64,000 nucleotides of DNA from Tateyamaria sp947503385 (GCF_051195235.1 NZ_JBNFZM010000006.1:186001-250000), one strand, 5' to 3'; positions 8,481 to 17,360 are shown, numbered from the stretch's first letter. Translations and numbers: made by a program. Notes: generated by a model not told the origin, from the letters alone.

Positions 8481-9125
8481 TCAGATCGCGCGCACGGCGG
8501 ACATGAAATCGCGGATCAGGCCTGCATCCTTTTGACCGGGCGCGGTCTCGACCGCGGAACTCAGGTCAATCTGGCGGGCGCCGGTGGCGCGCACGGCGTC
8601 GGCCACGTTGTCCGGGGTCAGGCCCCCGGCCAGCATCCACGGCACCGGCCAGCGGCGGCCCACAATCAGGGACCAGTCAAAGGTTGCGCCGTTGCCGCCC
8701 GGACGGTCCGCCCCTTTGGGCGCTTTGGTGTCCACGAGGATTTGGTCGGCGACGCGGGCATAGGCGTCAAGCTGGGGCAGATCGTCGGCAGAGGCGATGC
8801 CGACCGCCTTCATCACCGGCAGGCCAAAGCGGGCCTTGATCTCGGCCACCCGTTCAGGTGTTTCCGCGCCGTGCAATTGCAGCATGTCGAGCGGGACCGT
8901 CGCGGTCAGGTCGTCAAGAAACGCATCATCCGCATTCACCACCAGCGCCACCTTGGCCACGCCCGGCGGCGTGTCGATGGCCAGCCCGCGCGCCGTGTCC
9001 AGCGACACATTGCGCGGCGATTTTTCGAAAAAGACAAAGCCCACATACGTCGCCCCCGCCTCTGCCGCGGCAGACACGTGTTCGGGGCGGCTCAGGCCGC
9101 AGATTTTGACCGAGATATCCGACAT
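8481..9125 (-). CDS. trpF: Phosphoribosylanthranilate isomerase
   Basis: TrpF isomerises N-(5-phosphoribosyl)anthranilate to CdRP in tryptophan synthesis. The product is a 214-residue (beta/alpha)8 barrel starting MSDISVKICGLSRPEH, whose ICGL cysteine (Cys9) is the catalytic base. The C-terminal IDLSSAVETAPGQKD holds the phosphate-binding part and a conserved SSxVE. The frame extends upstream, but the family N-terminus fixes the start at the ATG 9125. It follows lapA by ten bases and is probably cotranscribed with ihfB and lapA. Confidence 0.97.
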   Translation of the reverse strand: MSDISVKICGLSRPEHVSAAAEAGATYVGFVFFEKSPRNVSLDTARGLAIDTPPGVAKVALVVNADDAFLDDLTATVPLDMLQLHGAETPERVAEIKARFGLPVMKAVGIASADDLPQLDAYARVADQILVDTKAPKGADRPGGNGATFDWSLIVGRRWPVPWMLAGGLTPDNVADAVRATGARQIDLSSAVETAPGQKDAGLIRDFMSAVRAI

Positions 9126-9135
9126 GGGGTCGGGC

Positions 9136-9486
9136 TTAGCTGGCCTCGTCCAAAAGCGCCAGCACTTCGTCCTGGCCTTCGTGCTTTTCGGATTTGAGGC
9201 GTTTGACCTCACGCTCCAGCCGCCGCACCTCGCGGGCGTTGCGGCTGTTTTCGGCGCGGATGTTATACTCGCGCAGCCATTCCCAGACAAAACCCACCAG
9301 CAGGCCCGCGATGATGCCGCCGAAGATCACCACAAACAGCGGCAATTGCACCGACGGTGTGACGGCAAACAGCCCGGCAATCTCGCCCGGCAGAACCTTG
9401 AGGGTGACCATGCCGCGATTGGCCAGCGCCACAGCAATGAGTGCAATGGCAAAAACGGCGATACAGGCGTATCGGATGTAACGCAT
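9136..9486 (-). CDS. LapA-domain (DUF1049) inner-membrane protein
   Basis: The 116-residue protein has two transmembrane segments (about residues 5-23 and 48-70). A cytoplasmic coiled-coil tail rich in Arg, Glu and Lys follows (EWLREYNIRAENS onward). This is the layout of LapA-like proteins, which in enterobacteria take part with LapB in lipopolysaccharide assembly control. The start overlaps the ihfB stop (TGATG), so translation is probably coupled. A role in envelope assembly here is inferred from the family. Confidence 0.88.
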   Translation of the reverse strand: MRYIRYACIAVFAIALIAVALANRGMVTLKVLPGEIAGLFAVTPSVQLPLFVVIFGGIIAGLLVGFVWEWLREYNIRAENSRNAREVRRLEREVKRLKSEKHEGQDEVLALLDEAS

Positions 9487-9770
9487 CAGGCTTTCCCGTT
9501 CAGACGGTCCCGAAGCAACTTGCCGGTCTTGAAGAAAGGCACGTGCTTTTCCTCGACCTCGACCGTTTCGCCGGTGCGCGGGTTGCGGCCCGTGCGCGCG
9601 TCACGTTTCTTGACCGAGAACGCACCGAAACCGCGCAGTTCCACGCGGTCGCCGCGCGCCATGGCGGCAGTCACTTCGTCAAAGATGGTGTTTACGATCC
9701 GCTCTACGTCGCGCTGATAGAGATGCGGGTTTTCGTCGGCGATCTTTTGGATCAGCTCAGACCGGATCAT
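9486..9770 (-). CDS. ihfB: Integration host factor subunit beta
   Basis: This 94-residue protein has the standard length of IHF-beta. The N-terminus MIRSELIQKIADENP, the beta-arm segment RGFGAFSVKKRDARTGRNP and the GETVEVEEKHVPFFK ending are diagnostic. IHF is a DNA-bending heterodimer used in recombination, replication and promoter architecture; the alpha subunit is not in the window. The start is the ATG 9770; upstream extension of the frame is not conserved. It lies between rpsA and lapA, the usual arrangement in many Proteobacteria. Confidence 0.97.
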   Translation of the reverse strand: MIRSELIQKIADENPHLYQRDVERIVNTIFDEVTAAMARGDRVELRGFGAFSVKKRDARTGRNPRTGETVEVEEKHVPFFKTGKLLRDRLNGKA

Positions 9771-10005
9771 GGTGTTCTCCCCCCGAAGGACTTGCATTCG
9801 CTTCGTTTTTGTTTGGGAGAGTATAGGAACAATCGCGCCTTTCGGGAATAGCGAGCCGTTCCCCCCAAGTGCTTTTTCACCCCAAAAACCGGGGGTTGCG
9901 GGCGCTTTGCTGCCAATTCGATCAGAGCAACGGCTCATATCGGGAACCGTACGGGTGCGTCTGCGTCCTGTGACAAGACGATTCGCGCACTATGCTGCAT
10001 AATGC

Positions 10006-10031
10006 AAAACGGGGGCCCGAAGGCCCCCGTT
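10006..10031 (-). terminator. Rho-independent terminator of rpsA
   Basis: A perfect 10-bp GC-rich stem (AACGGGGGCC / GGCCCCCGTT) with a CGAA tetraloop is followed on the minus strand by a short T run. It lies 24 bases beyond the rpsA stop codon. Confidence 0.85.
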
Positions 10032-10054
10032 CCGTTCCGCCTGATGGCGTGTGT

Positions 10055-11731
10055 TTACTCGTCGCCCTTGAGGGCTGCGCCGAGGATGTCGCCCAGCGAC
10101 GCGCCGCTGTCGGAGGAACCGTACTGTTCCACGGCCTCTTTCTCTTCGGCGATTTCGCGTGCTTTGATCGACACACCCAGACGACGGGTTTTGCCGTCGA
10201 TATTGGTGATGCGGACGTCAACCTTGTCACCAACCGAGAAACGCTCGGGGCGCTGTTCGGCACGGTCACGGCTGAGATCGGAGCGGCGGATGAAGGATTT
10301 CATGCCTTCATATTCCACTTCGATGCCGCCCTCTTCGATCGAGGTGACGTTCACGGTCACGATCGAGCCGCGTTTCACGCCGCCCACGGCTTCGGCGAAT
10401 TTGTCGCCGCCCACCGCTTTGATCGAGAGCGAGATACGCTCTTTCTCGACGTCGACTTCGGACACAACCGCGTGGACCATGTCGCCCTTGCGGTAATCCT
10501 GGATCGCCTCTTCGCCACGCTGGTCCCAGCTGAGGTCGCTGAGGTGAACCATGCCGTCGATGTCGCCGTCCAGGCCAACGAACAGACCAAATTCGGTGAT
10601 GTTCTTGACTTCGCCTTCGACCTCGGTGCCCTCGGGATGTGTTTCTGCAAACACTTCCCACGGGTTGCGCATGGTCTGTTTCAGGCCCAGAGACACGCGA
10701 CGCTTGGCGCCGTCGATTTCCAGAACCATGACTTCGACCTCTTGCGAGGTGGACACGATCTTGCCGGGGTGCACGTTCTTTTTGGTCCAGGACATCTCGG
10801 AGACGTGGACCAGACCTTCGACACCGGGCTCCAGTTCAACAAAGGCACCGTAATCGGTGATGTTGGTGACGCGGCCAGTATGGGTCGATTCCAGCGGGTA
10901 TTTCGCGGCCACCAGATCCCATGGATCTTCTTGCAGCTGTTTCATACCCAAGGAGATGCGGTGCGTCTCTTTGTTGATTTTGATCACCTGCACCTTGATC
11001 GTCTCACCGATGGTGAGGATCTCGGACGGGTGGTTCACCCGGCGCCATGCCATGTCGGTGACGTGCAGCAGGCCGTCAACACCGCCCAGGTCAACAAACG
11101 CACCGTATTCGGTGATGTTCTTGACCACGCCGTCGACATTCTGACCTTCGGTCAGGTTGCCGATCACTTCGGCGCGCTGTTCGGCGCGGGATTCTTCGAG
11201 GATCGCACGGCGCGACACAACGATGTTGCCCCGGCGGCGGTCCATTTTCAGAATCTGGAAGGGCTGTTTCAGACCCATCAGCGGGCCTGCGTCGCGCACG
11301 GGGCGCACGTCAACCTGAGAGCCGGGCAGGAACGCCACGGCGCCGCCCAGATCGACGGTAAAGCCACCTTTGACACGGCCAAAGATCGCGCCTTCGACGC
11401 GGGCTTCGCCAGCGTAGGCGGTTTCGAGACGGTCCCATGCTTCTTCGCGGCGGGCCATCTCGCGGGAGATTACCGCTTCGCCACGGGCGTTTTCGGCAGC
11501 ACGCAGGTACACTTCGACCTCGTCGCCCACCTGAACGCTCGGTGCTTCACCGGGTTCTGCGAATTCCTTGAGCTCGACGCGGCCTTCCATCTTGTAGCCG
11601 ACGTCGATGATGGCTTGACCCGCCTCGATGGCGAGGACCTTGCCTTTGACAACCGAACCCTCTTCGGGGGTGTCCATTTCGAAGCTTTCTTGCAGGAGGG
11701 CTTCGAATTCCTCCATCATTTTATCAGCCAT
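10055..11731 (-). CDS. rpsA: 30S ribosomal protein S1
   Basis: This 558-residue protein has six S1 (OB-fold) repeats, the standard proteobacterial layout. Typical repeat signatures are GAFVDLGGVDGLLHVTDMAW, GAFVELEPGVEGLVHVSEMS and GLFVGLDGDIDGMVHLSDLS. S1 binds mRNA leaders and helps start translation on the 30S subunit. The ATG 11731 (MADKMMEEFEALL) is preferred over an upstream frame extension and has AGGA upstream. A strong terminator follows the gene, so the downstream ihfB probably also has its own promoter. Confidence 0.98.
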   Translation of the reverse strand: MADKMMEEFEALLQESFEMDTPEEGSVVKGKVLAIEAGQAIIDVGYKMEGRVELKEFAEPGEAPSVQVGDEVEVYLRAAENARGEAVISREMARREEAWDRLETAYAGEARVEGAIFGRVKGGFTVDLGGAVAFLPGSQVDVRPVRDAGPLMGLKQPFQILKMDRRRGNIVVSRRAILEESRAEQRAEVIGNLTEGQNVDGVVKNITEYGAFVDLGGVDGLLHVTDMAWRRVNHPSEILTIGETIKVQVIKINKETHRISLGMKQLQEDPWDLVAAKYPLESTHTGRVTNITDYGAFVELEPGVEGLVHVSEMSWTKKNVHPGKIVSTSQEVEVMVLEIDGAKRRVSLGLKQTMRNPWEVFAETHPEGTEVEGEVKNITEFGLFVGLDGDIDGMVHLSDLSWDQRGEEAIQDYRKGDMVHAVVSEVDVEKERISLSIKAVGGDKFAEAVGGVKRGSIVTVNVTSIEEGGIEVEYEGMKSFIRRSDLSRDRAEQRPERFSVGDKVDVRITNIDGKTRRLGVSIKAREIAEEKEAVEQYGSSDSGASLGDILGAALKGDE

Positions 11732-12097
11732 GTGGCGTCGTTTTCCTAACATTTGTGTTTTACGGGCCGTGCGGTTGTCTCCGCCGGTCTTGGTTTCAAT
11801 TGGTCAGGTGCAATGCAAAACAAAGAGGGCCGGATGGTTCCGACCCTGCTCGTCTCGATGTTCTGCGGTGTTTTCACCTTGTCGACGGTCGCGCGTATAG
11901 CGGGTCGATCCGGGTTGGGCAAGGGGGGTGGTCCGCCGTGATCCAAAGGCCGCCTGTCGGCGACGACATGTTTTGGGGGGCTTTGCCCCCGGCCTGCGGC
12001 CTCCCCCAGGATTTTTTTGGGACAGAGACGGGGAGTGGGTTCGACTGTCGCGTTGGTCGTGTTAGGAGGCGGCAGATTTGAAATGCGGGGGTGCATC
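11732..12097. other. Divergent leader region between rpsA and rpiB
   Basis: This 366-base gap has no convincing gene. It should hold the promoter and long leader of rpsA on the minus strand and the start signals of rpiB on the plus strand (AGGAGG at 12064-12069). The GC-rich intergenic repeat occupies 11975-12031. Confidence 0.55.
11975..12031 (+). repeat. GC-rich intergenic repeat, copy 1 (type A)
   Basis: A GGGGGCTTTGCCCCC hairpin is followed by a second small stem (GGCC-TGC-GGCC), a CCCCC tract and the tail AGGATTTTTTTGGGACAGAG. The same tail occurs at 17361-17408 and, inverted, at 48901-48958. A hairpin followed by a T run resembles a terminator on the plus strand. Confidence 0.8.
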
Positions 12098-12535
12098 ATG
12101 CGGGTGGTTTTGTCGAGTGATCATGCGGCAATCGGGTTGCGGCAGGCTGTTGCGGCCCATGTCGCAGAGCGCGGGCACGTCGTTGAGGACATTGGGCCGA
12201 TCACGACGGAGAGCACGCATTACCCCGACCATGGGGCGGCGGCGGCGCGCAAGGTCGCGGCGGGCGAGGCCGATCTGGGCATTGTCCTGTGCGGCACAGG
12301 GCAAGGCATCATGATGGCGGCCAACAAGGTCAGGGGCGTCCGTTGCGGCGTGTGTTCCGACACGTTTTCAGCGGCGATGATCCGGGAGCACAACGACGCC
12401 AATATGCTCGCCCTTGGGGCGCGTGTGATCGGCGAAGGTCTTGCGCTGGACATTGTGGACGCATTCCTGACCACCGGGTTTGGTGGCGGGCGTCATGCTG
12501 TGCGGGTGGATATGATCAAGGCGTTGGAGAGCTAG
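12098..12535 (+). CDS. rpiB: Ribose-5-phosphate isomerase B
   Basis: RpiB interconverts ribose 5-phosphate and ribulose 5-phosphate in the pentose phosphate pathway. The 145-residue product has the N-terminal SSDHAAIGLR with the ring-opening histidine, and VLCGTGQGIMMAANK with the catalytic cysteine (Cys65). ATG 12098 matches the family N-terminus. An in-frame ATG at 12083 is closer to the AGGAGG at 12064 and is a real alternative, adding five residues. The last four bases overlap the end of the convergent gene at 12532. Confidence 0.95.
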   Translation: MRVVLSSDHAAIGLRQAVAAHVAERGHVVEDIGPITTESTHYPDHGAAAARKVAAGEADLGIVLCGTGQGIMMAANKVRGVRCGVCSDTFSAAMIREHNDANMLALGARVIGEGLALDIVDAFLTTGFGGGRHAVRVDMIKALES

Positions 12536-13074
12536 ATATCCTCGCCCTTTTTCAGCAGCTCTTTGAGCAGGTCCTGATAGAGACCGTTGCTGTCACCGCC
12601 GCCGAACACGGTGGCGCCGCCTGAATAGGTCTGGCCATAGGTGCGGGCGACGTTGATTGTCTGCACGAAGGCCGACAGCAGCTGATCCTTTTCCAGCGGG
12701 CTGAGCGGGTGGATGAACACACCCCAGAGCCGCCCCTGCGCCACCGCGTAGCGCGCGTCGAGCGCGCTGTCGAAATTGGCCTGCATGAGGCGCATGAGTT
12801 CCTCGGCTGACAGGCCTGCGGCGGACCGGATTGGCACCATGGCGCGCATCCTGTCCGCACGTGGATCGGCAATCACCACAAGCGGGATGTCGTCGATGGT
12901 GAACTGGATGGTGTTGCCTGCGGGCACCGCCTCGGGGTCGATGGCGCGGATGATCTCGGCCATGCGCAGCATGGTCATCGGCGGCTCGGCCTCGATCACC
13001 GGGGGAGCGGGCGTGTCTTGGGCCGCAAGCGGCGCAGCAAAAGCGATCAGCAGGGCAAGAGCGAGACGGGGCAT
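12532..13074 (-). CDS. Exported protein of unknown function (possible YbjN/T3S-chaperone-like fold)
   Basis: The 180-residue product has a clear signal peptide (MPRLALALLIAFAAPLAAQD, cleavage after AAQ or near it), so it is periplasmic. The mature part starts with a proline-rich stretch. It continues with a mixed alpha/beta pattern (TMLRMAEIIRAIDP, IQFTIDDIPLVVIADP, SAEELMRLMQANFDSALDARYAV, GRLWGVFIHPLSPLEKDQL) that recalls YbjN/type III chaperone-like folds. That comparison is tentative. It lies 78 bases downstream of metK on the same strand. Confidence 0.75.
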   Translation of the reverse strand: MPRLALALLIAFAAPLAAQDTPAPPVIEAEPPMTMLRMAEIIRAIDPEAVPAGNTIQFTIDDIPLVVIADPRADRMRAMVPIRSAAGLSAEELMRLMQANFDSALDARYAVAQGRLWGVFIHPLSPLEKDQLLSAFVQTINVARTYGQTYSGGATVFGGGDSNGLYQDLLKELLKKGEDI

Positions 13075-13152
13075 GGGCAGGGCCTTTCATCGGAATGATG
13101 AAAAGCTATGCCACGCCCCGTTCAAAATCCAAGCACCGTTTGGTGAGGCGGG

Positions 13153-14334
13153 TTACACCGCTGCCTTGAGCGCGTCGGCCAGATCTGTCTTTTCCCAGCT
13201 AAAGCCGCCGTCGGCGTCGGGCGCGCGGCCAAAGTGGCCATAGGCCGCCGTGCGCTGGTAGACGGGTTTGTTGAGTTCCAGATGCTCGCGAATGCCGCGC
13301 GGGCTGAGGTCCATGGACAGGGCCACAGCCGCCTCGATCTGGGCATCGGGCACAACGCCGGTGCCAAACGTGTCGCAATAGATCGACAGGGGTTTGGACA
13401 CGCCAATGGCATAGCTAAGCTGGATCGTGCATTTGCGGGCAAGGCCTGCGGCCACGACATTCTTGGCCAGATAGCGCGCCGCATAGGCCGCCGAGCGGTC
13501 CACTTTGGTCGGGTCTTTGCCCGAGAACGCACCACCGCCATGGGGGGCGGCACCACCATAGGTGTCCACGATGATCTTGCGCCCGGTCAGGCCCGCATCC
13601 CCGTCGGGACCGCCGATCACGAATTTGCCGGTGGGGTTCACGTGCCACTCGGTCTCATCGGTGAGCCAGCCGTCGGGCAGGACCTCTTGGATATAGGGGG
13701 CGACCATGGCGCGGATATCGGCGCTGGTCAGATCGGGATCGAGGTGCTGGGTGGACAGCACCAGAGAGCTGACGCCCACCGGCTTGCCATCCTGATAGAT
13801 CACGGACAGCTGCGATTTGGCGTCGGGACCCAGCGCCGGTTCGGTGCCGTCCTTGCGGACCTCGGCCAGACGGCGCAGCATCGCGTGGGCGTAATGGATC
13901 GGCGCCGGCATCAGTTCGGGCGTTTCATCCGTGGCGAACCCGAACATGATACCCTGATCGCCTGCGCCTTCTTCCTTGTCAGCGGACGCATCCACCCCTT
14001 GGGCGATATGCGCGGATTGTTCGTGCAGCAGGTTGGTGACCTCGCAGGTCTGCCAGTGGAACTTGTCCTGCTCGTAGCCGATATCCTTGATACAAGCGCG
14101 CGCGATTTCGTCGATCTTGCCCATATAGTCGTGCAGCTTGTCCTGATCGCTCAGGCCGACTTCGCCGCCGATCACCACGCGGTCGGTGGTGGCAAAGGTC
14201 TCGCAGGCCACGCGTGCCTCCGGTTCTTCGGCGAGGAATGCGTCAAGAACGGCGTCGGAAATGCGGTCGCAGACCTTGTCTGGGTGGCCCTCGGAGACGG
14301 ATTCCGAGGTGAAGGTATAGTTCTGGCGGGACAT
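13153..14334 (-). CDS. metK: S-adenosylmethionine synthetase
   Basis: MetK makes S-adenosylmethionine from ATP and methionine. The 393-residue length fits the family. FTSESVSEGHPDK contains the ATP-binding histidine, GAGDQGIMFGFA the central signature and GGGAFSGKDPTKVDRS the P-loop-like glycine/lysine motif. It starts at the ATG 14334, three bases after the GGAGCA of an upstream SAM/SAH riboswitch, so expression is probably shut by its own product. It is downstream of lnt by 62 bases on the same strand. Confidence 0.98.
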   Translation of the reverse strand: MSRQNYTFTSESVSEGHPDKVCDRISDAVLDAFLAEEPEARVACETFATTDRVVIGGEVGLSDQDKLHDYMGKIDEIARACIKDIGYEQDKFHWQTCEVTNLLHEQSAHIAQGVDASADKEEGAGDQGIMFGFATDETPELMPAPIHYAHAMLRRLAEVRKDGTEPALGPDAKSQLSVIYQDGKPVGVSSLVLSTQHLDPDLTSADIRAMVAPYIQEVLPDGWLTDETEWHVNPTGKFVIGGPDGDAGLTGRKIIVDTYGGAAPHGGGAFSGKDPTKVDRSAAYAARYLAKNVVAAGLARKCTIQLSYAIGVSKPLSIYCDTFGTGVVPDAQIEAAVALSMDLSPRGIREHLELNKPVYQRTAAYGHFGRAPDADGGFSWEKTDLADALKAAV

Positions 14335-14383
14335 GAGTGCTCCATTACATGTGCAACTGTCACGTCAGGAAGCCGTTGTGACA
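14335..14383 (-). promoter_or_regulatory. SAM/SAH riboswitch in the metK leader
   Basis: On the minus strand the leader reads TGTCACAACGGCTTCCTGA, then CGTGACA, a 13-base linker and TGGAGCA, ending three bases before the metK ATG. TGTCAC pairs perfectly with GTGACA (14383-14378 with 14363-14358), and the loop segment GCTTCC can pair with GGAGC (14342-14338) to form the pseudoknot. This matches the conserved core of the SAM/SAH riboswitch, a class known only from Rhodobacterales metK leaders. Ligand binding would hide the ribosome-binding GGAG. Confidence 0.93.
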
Positions 14384-14396
14384 GGGTCGAGCGGAC

Positions 14397-15914
14397 TTAC
14401 GCCGCAGACGCGTCGTCGTCAATGCCCTGCGCGCGGCGGGCACGGGACCGGCGCAACACAAGGGCCACGCCGGTCAGCAGCAGCAGGATCGCATAAGGCG
14501 CATCACCGGTTCTTGCATATGCGGTGGGGGCGGCGGCGGCGGGCAAAGCCACGTCAAGATAGCCTGCGGTGTTCAGGGCCAGCGCATCCAGCACGCGCCC
14601 CTTGGGGTCGATGACGGCGGAGATGCCGGTGTTGGCGGCGCGCAGCATCGGCAGCCCCTGTTCAATGGCCCGCATCCGGGCCTGTGCCAGATGCTGTTGC
14701 GGGCCGGAGCGCGCGCCGAACCACGCATCATTGGTGAGGTTCATCAGGACGGTCGGGCGCGTCGGTGCGCCGCCGACATTGTGGGCAAACACAACCTCGT
14801 AGCAGATCAGCGGCAGCGCGCGGCCCAGCGGGCCAAGGTCCAGCAGGCGCGGACCCGGACCGGAGGCATAGCCGCCGCTGGCGCGGGCGGCCAGCCCCCC
14901 CGCATTGACGTGCCGGAACAGCCACTGGGCGGGCATGTATTCGCCAAAGGGCACAAGGTGATGCTTGTCATAGCGCGCCGTCACTTGGCCCTGTGGGTTC
15001 AGCATGACGAGGCTGTTATAGTATGCATTCTGGGCGTCGCGCCGCTGAATGCCCAGCACCACCGGTGCGCCGCGTGCTGCTTCGGCGAGGATGTCGAAAA
15101 CGTGCTGGGCGTTGTCGGCCACATAGGGCAGTGCCGTTTCGGGCAGCAGGACAAGATCCGGCACGGGACCTGCGGCGGTGTAGTCGATCTGGCGATTGAC
15201 AAAGATCGGTATGCGCGCCGGGTCCCATTTTTCGTGCTGGGGCGCGTTGGGCTGGATCAGGCGCACGATGGTCGGTGTCATTGGACTGGGGGCGGATTGG
15301 GGCGGGACAAGGATCGTGGCGGTGGCGGCAACGGTCACGGCGGCGGATACGATGCTGGATCTGACGTGCAGGATCAGCGCCGCACCCCCCGTCAGGGCCA
15401 GCATCATCCCGTGCGGGCCAAGCAGCGCCAACCCCTGCCCGGCCAGCCCGTCCACCAGCGCCTGTGGCGGCGTGGCCCATGGAAAGCCGGTCAAAACGTA
15501 GGCGCGCAGCATCTCGACCCCGGCAAGGCTGGCGACAAAGGCCACCGGCCCGCCCCCGGCCCAACGGGCAAAGCCAAGCGCCGCCGCCCAGAACCCGCCC
15601 AGCCCCAATGCCAGGAGCGCCAGCGCAAAGGGGGCCATCCAGCCGGTCACGGCGGCATCCACCTGAAACGGTTCGAGGATCCATGTGAGGGTCGCCGCGA
15701 AATAGCCAAAGCCCAAGGCCGCTCCGCCCCACGCGGCACGGGTCGCGGAGCGCGCCCGGTGCGCGATCAGACCAGCGGCCACCAGCGGCACAAGGATGAA
15801 CGGTGCCAGATCGAACGGCGCATGTGCCAGCGCACCGGTTGCGCCAGCCAAAGCGGCCAGCGCCACCTGCCCCCACCACGGCAAGCCCGTGATGCGGGCC
15901 GTCAGCGCCGTCAT
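14397..15914 (-). CDS. lnt: Apolipoprotein N-acyltransferase
   Basis: Lnt adds the third acyl chain to the N-terminal cysteine of lipoproteins in the inner membrane. The 505-residue protein has an N-terminal block of six or more hydrophobic segments (about residues 15-205) and a periplasmic nitrilase-like domain. The catalytic triad is Glu259 in LLPETALPY, Lys317 in RYDKHHLVPFGEY and Cys371 in LICYEVVF. A last transmembrane helix lies near residues 475-492. The start overlaps the corC stop by four bases (ATGA), so coupling is likely. Confidence 0.97.
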   Translation of the reverse strand: MTALTARITGLPWWGQVALAALAGATGALAHAPFDLAPFILVPLVAAGLIAHRARSATRAAWGGAALGFGYFAATLTWILEPFQVDAAVTGWMAPFALALLALGLGGFWAAALGFARWAGGGPVAFVASLAGVEMLRAYVLTGFPWATPPQALVDGLAGQGLALLGPHGMMLALTGGAALILHVRSSIVSAAVTVAATATILVPPQSAPSPMTPTIVRLIQPNAPQHEKWDPARIPIFVNRQIDYTAAGPVPDLVLLPETALPYVADNAQHVFDILAEAARGAPVVLGIQRRDAQNAYYNSLVMLNPQGQVTARYDKHHLVPFGEYMPAQWLFRHVNAGGLAARASGGYASGPGPRLLDLGPLGRALPLICYEVVFAHNVGGAPTRPTVLMNLTNDAWFGARSGPQQHLAQARMRAIEQGLPMLRAANTGISAVIDPKGRVLDALALNTAGYLDVALPAAAAPTAYARTGDAPYAILLLLTGVALVLRRSRARRAQGIDDDASAA

Positions 15915-16801
15915 TCGGCGGCGTCGCGCGCCTGCAAACGCACGCGCAGCCGTTTGATCCTGCGGGGGTCGGCGTCGATCACCTCGAATTGCGGACCGTC
16001 GGGATGCGGCACGACCTCGCCCCGCGCAGGCACGCGGCCCGCCAGCATAAAGACGAGGCCGCCCAAAGTGTCGATCTCTTCTTCGTCCACGTCATCATGG
16101 GTGGTGAGCGATATGCCGATCTCGTCCTCGAATTCGTCAAGCGGCGTCTTCGCCAAGGCGAGGTAGCAACCGGATTTCTCCTGCACGAAAAGCACACCTT
16201 CGTCGACGTCGTGTTCATCCTCGATCTCGCCGATGACCTGTTCGATCAGGTCTTCGATGGTCACAAGCCCGTCGACGCCGCCATATTCGTCGATCACCAG
16301 CGCCATGTGCCGCCGTTCCGTTTGCATCTTGGTCAGCAACACGCCGATGGACATCGACGGCGGCACAAAGAGCAGCGGGCGCAGGCGCGCGCGCAGATCG
16401 AAATCCTTGGCCCCACCGTTGAAGCCGTGATGCAGCGCCACGTCCTTGAGATGTGCAAAGCCGATGGGCGTGTCCAGCGTGCCTTCGAAGACCGGCAACC
16501 GGGTGTAGCCGCTGTCGCGGAAGCATTCGACCAGTTCGTCAAGCGACACATTGTCGGCAACGGCGGTGATATCGGCCTTGGGCACGGCGACATCCTCGAC
16601 CCGCATCCGGCGCAGGTTGATCATGCCATGGGATTGCTGCGGCTTGCTCTGCGGCGCAGGCAGGTCCGCGGTCGCGGCCTCACCCGGGCTGAGCGCGCCA
16701 ATCACGCGCGACAGAAATCCGCCATTTTTTGGTGGTGTGGTCGTGTCAGTGGCTGACTGCGCGCGTTGCGCTGCGTCAGACGATCCTTCGTTTTCGCCCA
16801 T
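15911..16801 (-). CDS. corC: CorC/YbeX-type CBS-domain protein
   Basis: This 296-residue cytoplasmic protein has an N-terminal variable region rich in Ser/Ala/Gln, two CBS motifs (VPKADITAVADNVSLDEL to FAHLKDVALHH, and RPLLFVPPSMSIGVLLTKMQ to GLVTIEDLIEQVIGEIEDE), and a C-terminal CorC/HlyC transporter-associated domain (DTLGGLVFMLAGRVPARGE). It lacks the DUF21 membrane domain, so it is the soluble CorC/YbeX class linked to magnesium handling and, by its neighbours ybeY and lnt, to the conserved ybeZ-ybeY-ybeX-lnt locus. Start set at MGENEG (ATG 16801). Confidence 0.95.
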   Translation of the reverse strand: MGENEGSSDAAQRAQSATDTTTPPKNGGFLSRVIGALSPGEAATADLPAPQSKPQQSHGMINLRRMRVEDVAVPKADITAVADNVSLDELVECFRDSGYTRLPVFEGTLDTPIGFAHLKDVALHHGFNGGAKDFDLRARLRPLLFVPPSMSIGVLLTKMQTERRHMALVIDEYGGVDGLVTIEDLIEQVIGEIEDEHDVDEGVLFVQEKSGCYLALAKTPLDEFEDEIGISLTTHDDVDEEEIDTLGGLVFMLAGRVPARGEVVPHPDGPQFEVIDADPRRIKRLRVRLQARDAAE

Positions 16802-16856
16802 CGGCTCCTGGTCCAGTTGTCGCGGTGCCCAAAACAAACAGGGCGGCACCGATGCC

Positions 16857-17351
16857 CTAATATGGGTCAGGGACGCCCAGATTGCCAAGTATTTTGACCT
16901 CAGTCCTCTCCATCAGGGCCGCATCGCCCGGACGGATGTGATCATATCCCAACAGATGCAGCGTGCCGTGCACCAAAAGATGGGTCACGTGATCGCCAAA
17001 AGGTTTGCCCTGATCCAGCGCCTCGCGGGCGCATGTTTCATAGGCGATGGCGATATCGCCAAGGGACACCGCGCCGTCCGGGTCGGGATCAGGGGCTGCC
17101 GGTGTGGCCCCGTCCGTGGCTGCGGCCAGATCGGTGTCGGGCCAGCTAAGCACATTTGTCGGGCCGGGTTTGTCGCGGAAATCCGCGTTGAGGGTTGCGA
17201 TGCGCGCGTCGTCGCATCCCAGCAGCGACACCTCGCCCGCCGCGATGCCCTTATGCGCAAGGACCGCCGTGACTGCGGCCTTGGCCAAGGCGGCAAGACC
17301 CGCCGTTGTCCAGCGGTCGTCTTCGATCAGGATGTCGATGTCATGTGGCAG
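16857..17351 (-). CDS. ybeY: Endoribonuclease YbeY, start codon anomalous
   Basis: YbeY is a zinc-dependent RNase needed for 16S rRNA 3'-end maturation and ribosome quality control. The zinc motif H-x3-H-x5-H is intact in LLVHGTLHLLGYDH, and PTNVLSWP is typical. Family similarity continues upstream of the first conventional start (TTG 17288) through DIDILIEDDRWTTAGLAALA, up to about 17342. No in-frame ATG, GTG or TTG precedes it: the ATG at 17344-17342 is in another frame and runs into a stop after five codons, and an in-frame TGA lies at 17357. CTG 17351 is the only near-cognate option, so the 5' end given here is provisional. A sequence error or a repeat-linked rearrangement is possible. 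Confidence 0.85.
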   Translation of the reverse strand: MPHDIDILIEDDRWTTAGLAALAKAAVTAVLAHKGIAAGEVSLLGCDDARIATLNADFRDKPGPTNVLSWPDTDLAAATDGATPAAPDPDPDGAVSLGDIAIAYETCAREALDQGKPFGDHVTHLLVHGTLHLLGYDHIRPGDAALMERTEVKILGNLGVPDPY

Positions 17352-17360
17352 TTGTCAGAA

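Noticed and set aside
9992..11749. 585-codon open frame antisense to rpsA
   Set aside because: It mirrors the S1 gene, has no family similarity, and long antisense frames are expected in GC-rich coding sequence.
13234..14496. 420-codon plus-strand frame over metK
   Set aside because: Shadow of metK and its riboswitch leader.
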